Source of the DNA: DAOTZS01 sp034434335
GTDB lineage: Bacteria; Chloroflexota; Anaerolineae; CG2-30-64-16
DNA length: 6,350 nucleotides
Assembly: GCA_034434335.1 (NCBI GenBank)
Contig: DAOTZS010000095.1
Span: forward strand, 1 to 6,350
Reading direction: 5' to 3'
The notes below the pieces were generated by a model, which was not told the DNA's origin, searched no databases, and saw only the letters and a list, made by a program, of their open reading frames with translations. Positions 4,262 through 6,350 of the stretch are shown piece by piece (within the stretch, counting starts at the first letter, position 1; each line of letters starts with the position of its first letter). The position numbers and the translations under genes were made by a program.

Positions 4262-5833
4262 TTACTTTGCCATCTCCACAGCCCGGGTCTCTCGAACAAC
4301 CGTCACCTTGATCTGCCCGGGATACTCCAGGTTATCCTCGATCTTCTTCGCGATCTCTTTGGCCAGCCGGATGGAGGCCAGGTCGTCAATCTCCTCCGGT
4401 TTCACAATGATACGGATTTCGCGGCCGGCCTGGATGGCGTAAGTTTGCGCCACCCCTTTGAAGGAGTTGCCCAGCTCTTCCAGAGCCTGAATGCGCTTGA
4501 CGTAAGCCTCCAACGTCTCCCGACGGGCTCCCGGCCGCGAGCCAGAGATGGCATCGGCAGTGGCAACGATAACCGCCTCGACCGTCTGCTGATCCACCTC
4601 ATGGTGGTGAGAGGCGATAATGTTGACGACCTCATCGGGTACACCGTAGCGCTTGGCTATCTCGGCCCCGATCTGGGCATGGGCGCCCTCCATCTCATGG
4701 CTGACGGCTTTGCCGATGTCGTGCAGCAGAGCGCCCATTTTGGCGATCTGGACGTTGGCCCCCAGTTCGGCTGCCAGCATGGCAGCGATGTGGGTGGCCT
4801 CAATGGCATGGGCAAGCTGGTTCTGGCCGTAGCTGGTGCGGTACTTGAGCCGGCCCAACAGCTGGATCAGCTCGGGGTGGAGGCCCTGGAGGCCGGTTTC
4901 GATGACCGCCTGCTCGCCGGCTTCCTTGATCGAGCGCTCCACTTCCTCACGGGCCTTCTCTACCTCGCGCTCTATGCGCGCCGGCTGAATCCGGCCATCC
5001 TGCACCAGCCGGCTCAGGGCCAGGCGTGCTACCTCGCGGCGCACCGGGTCAAAGCTCGAGATGATTACCGCTTCGGGGGTATCGTCCACGATCAGGTCCA
5101 CACCGGTGGCGCTCTCAATAGCCCGGATGTTGCGGCCCTGGCGGCCGATAATGCGACCCTTCATCTCCTCAGAGGGCAGTTGCACGCTTGCAACGGTGGT
5201 CTCGGAAACATAATCCGAAGCCACCCGTTCCATAACCCGGCTGATGATTTCTCGGGCCCGCCTCTCCGCCTCGGCCTGGGCTTCAGCTTCGACCTCTCGG
5301 ATCTTGCGGGCCATGTCCTGGCGTGCGCTCTGCTCAACGATATTCAATAACTCCTGTTTGGCCTCCTCCCGACTGATGCCGGCGATGCGCTCCAGTTCGG
5401 CGGTACGTTGCTCCTCCAGCTTGCTCAGCTCATTTTCCCATTTATCGAGCTTGCTCTGGCGCTGGTTCATCTTGCGCTCGCGCGCATCCAGTTGTTCCAG
5501 CTTGCTTTCCACAAGCTCCTGGCGCCGTTGAACGCGCTCCTCCAGGCGTTCCACCTCGCGCCGACGGCGTTGGATCTCTGCTTCTACCTCCTCAATGACC
5601 CGCACCTTATGCTCCTGGGCAGCCAGCTCGATGCTCTTGGCCTGGCTCTCGGCCCTGGCAACAATACGATCTGCCTCGGCCTGGGCGTTGGCGATCAGCG
5701 CTTCAGCTTCGTTGCGTGCCTGAAGCTGGCGAGCCTTCATCAGCAGATAGCCAATGAGCACGCCCGCCAGGCCGGCCGCCAGGAAGATCAACAGGTCCAC
5801 GAGGATGCGGAACCCTGCCGTTCCTGTAAACAT
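4262..5833 (-). CDS. rny: Ribonuclease Y (membrane-anchored endoribonuclease)
   Basis: RNase Y makes the first cuts in many mRNAs and is the main decay-initiating endonuclease in bacteria that lack RNase E. It is held at the inner face of the membrane. The chosen start gives 523 residues, the usual length. In order: a membrane helix (about 10-32); a long charged Glu/Arg/Lys/Gln-rich coiled coil (about 35-205); a KH RNA-binding domain with GRIIGRQGRNIRAIE (226-240); an HD domain with AHAIEATHIA (341-350), LLHDIGKAVSHE (369-380, metal-binding His-Asp 371-372), ASHHHEVD (407-414) and ATADAISGSRPGARRE (424-439); then the conserved C-terminus ending in NLEYPGQIKVTVVRE. All catalytic residues expected are present. 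The ATG has GAGGAG five bases upstream. It follows recX by 128 bases on the same strand, a common recX-rny arrangement. Confidence 0.97.
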   Translation of the reverse strand: MFTGTAGFRILVDLLIFLAAGLAGVLIGYLLMKARQLQARNEAEALIANAQAEADRIVARAESQAKSIELAAQEHKVRVIEEVEAEIQRRRREVERLEERVQRRQELVESKLEQLDARERKMNQRQSKLDKWENELSKLEEQRTAELERIAGISREEAKQELLNIVEQSARQDMARKIREVEAEAQAEAERRAREIISRVMERVASDYVSETTVASVQLPSEEMKGRIIGRQGRNIRAIESATGVDLIVDDTPEAVIISSFDPVRREVARLALSRLVQDGRIQPARIEREVEKAREEVERSIKEAGEQAVIETGLQGLHPELIQLLGRLKYRTSYGQNQLAHAIEATHIAAMLAAELGANVQIAKMGALLHDIGKAVSHEMEGAHAQIGAEIAKRYGVPDEVVNIIASHHHEVDQQTVEAVIVATADAISGSRPGARRETLEAYVKRIQALEELGNSFKGVAQTYAIQAGREIRIIVKPEEIDDLASIRLAKEIAKKIEDNLEYPGQIKVTVVRETRAVEMAK

Positions 5834-5838
5834 ACGAT

Positions 5839-5844
5839 CTCCTC
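5839..5844 (-). promoter_or_regulatory. Ribosome binding site of rny (decides the start)
   Basis: GAGGAG on the minus strand ends five bases before the ATG at 5833. The frame stays open to a TTG at 5965 overlapping the recX stop, but those 44 extra codons would bury the membrane anchor and run through the hairpin at 5864-5888, so 5833 is preferred. Confidence 0.8.
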
Positions 5845-5863
5845 GCTTTCGTGTCAGTTGTTC

Positions 5864-5888
5864 ATGCGTCGTTTGGCAAACGACGCAT
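5864..5888. promoter_or_regulatory. Perfect 11-bp hairpin/palindrome in the rny leader
   Basis: ATGCGTCGTTT (5864-5874) and AAACGACGCAT (5878-5888) are perfect inverted repeats around a three-base loop. It lies 30 bases upstream of the rny start and 73 bases after the recX stop. There is no T-run after it on the minus strand, so it is not a typical terminator. It could be an RNA hairpin in the rny leader or recX-rny spacer, acting as a processing or autoregulatory site, or a dyad operator. Confidence 0.5.
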
Positions 5889-5961
5889 AGCGCGTACTGA
5901 AATGATCGGTGTCGTTGAGATGGGGCTACCTCCGGGCCAGTAACCGGGGAGCCCGTATCGG

Positions 5962-6350
5962 TCAACCTTCCTCTGGGACTTCCAACCCCAGCTCTCGGGC
6001 CAGCCGTTCGACAACCTCCTGGCTCACCTCATAGTCGAACCCACGGCGCGCCAGGAACTCGATCAGCTTCCGACGGAAGGCCAAGGGGTCTCGGTCTGGC
6101 AGAGCAGCCAGCCGCAGGGCACGCGCTCGCGCGGCGGCATAGGCACTCTCTTCGGCATCCAGGTCGGCTACTGCCGATTGGATAATAGCCTCGTCCACCC
6201 CTTTCTGGCGCAGCTCTTGCCGCAGGGCTCGTTCGCCCTTGGGCCTGAACTGTTGGCGGTTCTCCACCCAAAAGCGAGCGAACTCGGCGTCGTCCAGGTA
6301 GCCCTGCTGCTTCAGCCGTCCCACCACCGCTTCTGCCCGTGCTTCATCCA
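5962..6350 (-). CDS. recX: RecX family RecA regulator, C-terminal part, cut by window edge
   Basis: RecX binds along the RecA filament and limits or tunes strand exchange during repair and the SOS response. The frame is open to the right edge (codons before the GTG at 6327 read DEARAEAV), so that GTG is not the real start; about 128 residues are visible. They show the three-helix repeats of the family: GRLKQQGYLDDAEFARFWVENR, FRPKGERALRQELRQKGVDE, then the last repeat with FRRKLIEFLARRGFDYEVSQEVV. The protein ends in an acidic tail. In many bacteria recX follows recA, so recA may lie beyond the right edge. This part of the family is less conserved than enzymes, but motif order and position beside rny make the call strong. 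Confidence 0.9.
   Translation of the reverse strand, partial: DEARAEAVVGRLKQQGYLDDAEFARFWVENRQQFRPKGERALRQELRQKGVDEAIIQSAVADLDAEESAYAAARARALRLAALPDRDPLAFRRKLIEFLARRGFDYEVSQEVVERLARELGLEVPEEG

Noticed and set aside
4445..5350. 301-codon + strand open frame opposite rny
   Set aside because: It mirrors the RNase Y coding sequence, and its composition (His/Leu/Gly/Asp-rich) is typical of an antisense shadow.
5930..5962. Possible rny promoter with TTGACC overlapping the recX stop
   Set aside because: The -35 box is fair, but the hexamer 17 bases downstream (TACTGG) is a poor -10 box, so I do not call it.
5834..5965. N-terminal extension of rny to a TTG overlapping the recX stop
   Set aside because: It would place 44 unrelated residues before the membrane anchor and translate through a perfect hairpin. 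The ATG at 5833 has a strong ribosome binding site and gives the usual length.

Overview
The window is a GC-rich stretch of bacterial chromosome made mostly of housekeeping genes. Every recognisable gene matches a known family: a TauE/SafE-type permease (cut by the left edge), a ThiS/MoaD-like sulfur carrier, a bactofilin, a DUF4446 membrane protein, PRPP synthase (prs), RdgB/HAM1 nucleotide pyrophosphatase, RNase Y (rny) and RecX (cut by the right edge). RecX followed by RNase Y, a DUF4446 protein, a long divergent PRPP synthase and dispersed palindromes together suggest Chloroflexota (Anaerolineae/Caldilineae-like). That placement is an inference from gene content and style, not a computed result.

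Layout. The permease fragment (2-529, +) meets the minus-strand block tail to tail with a 14-base overlap. The minus-strand block, read right to left, is prs (2854-1829), DUF4446 (1739-1242), bactofilin (1169-723) and ThiS-like (716-516). Bactofilin and the ThiS-like gene are only 6 bases apart, so they are probably cotranscribed. A good sigma-70-type promoter (2885-2913) lies just upstream of prs. A 509-base divergent region (2855-3363) separates prs from rdgB (3364-3987, +). It holds a small hairpin, a 158-base nested-palindrome element with 18-base terminal inverted repeats, and a five-tract G-rich run. After rdgB, a 274-base convergent gap holds two further inverted repeats. The right part is recX (to 5962, -) followed by rny (5833-4262, -), with a perfect 11-base-pair hairpin between them.

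Functionally, prs makes PRPP for nucleotide and cofactor synthesis, RdgB removes deaminated purine nucleotides, RNase Y starts mRNA decay at the membrane, RecX tunes RecA, and bactofilin plus DUF4446 are cell-structure or envelope proteins. I see no mobile gene, defence system, CRISPR array, rRNA or tRNA. The least ordinary content is the intergenic palindrome set, especially the 158-base element whose two hairpin halves differ by compensating base changes. The next most unusual are the RNase Y leader hairpin and the altered PRPP-synthase active-site loops. I do not see a wholly new multi-gene system here.
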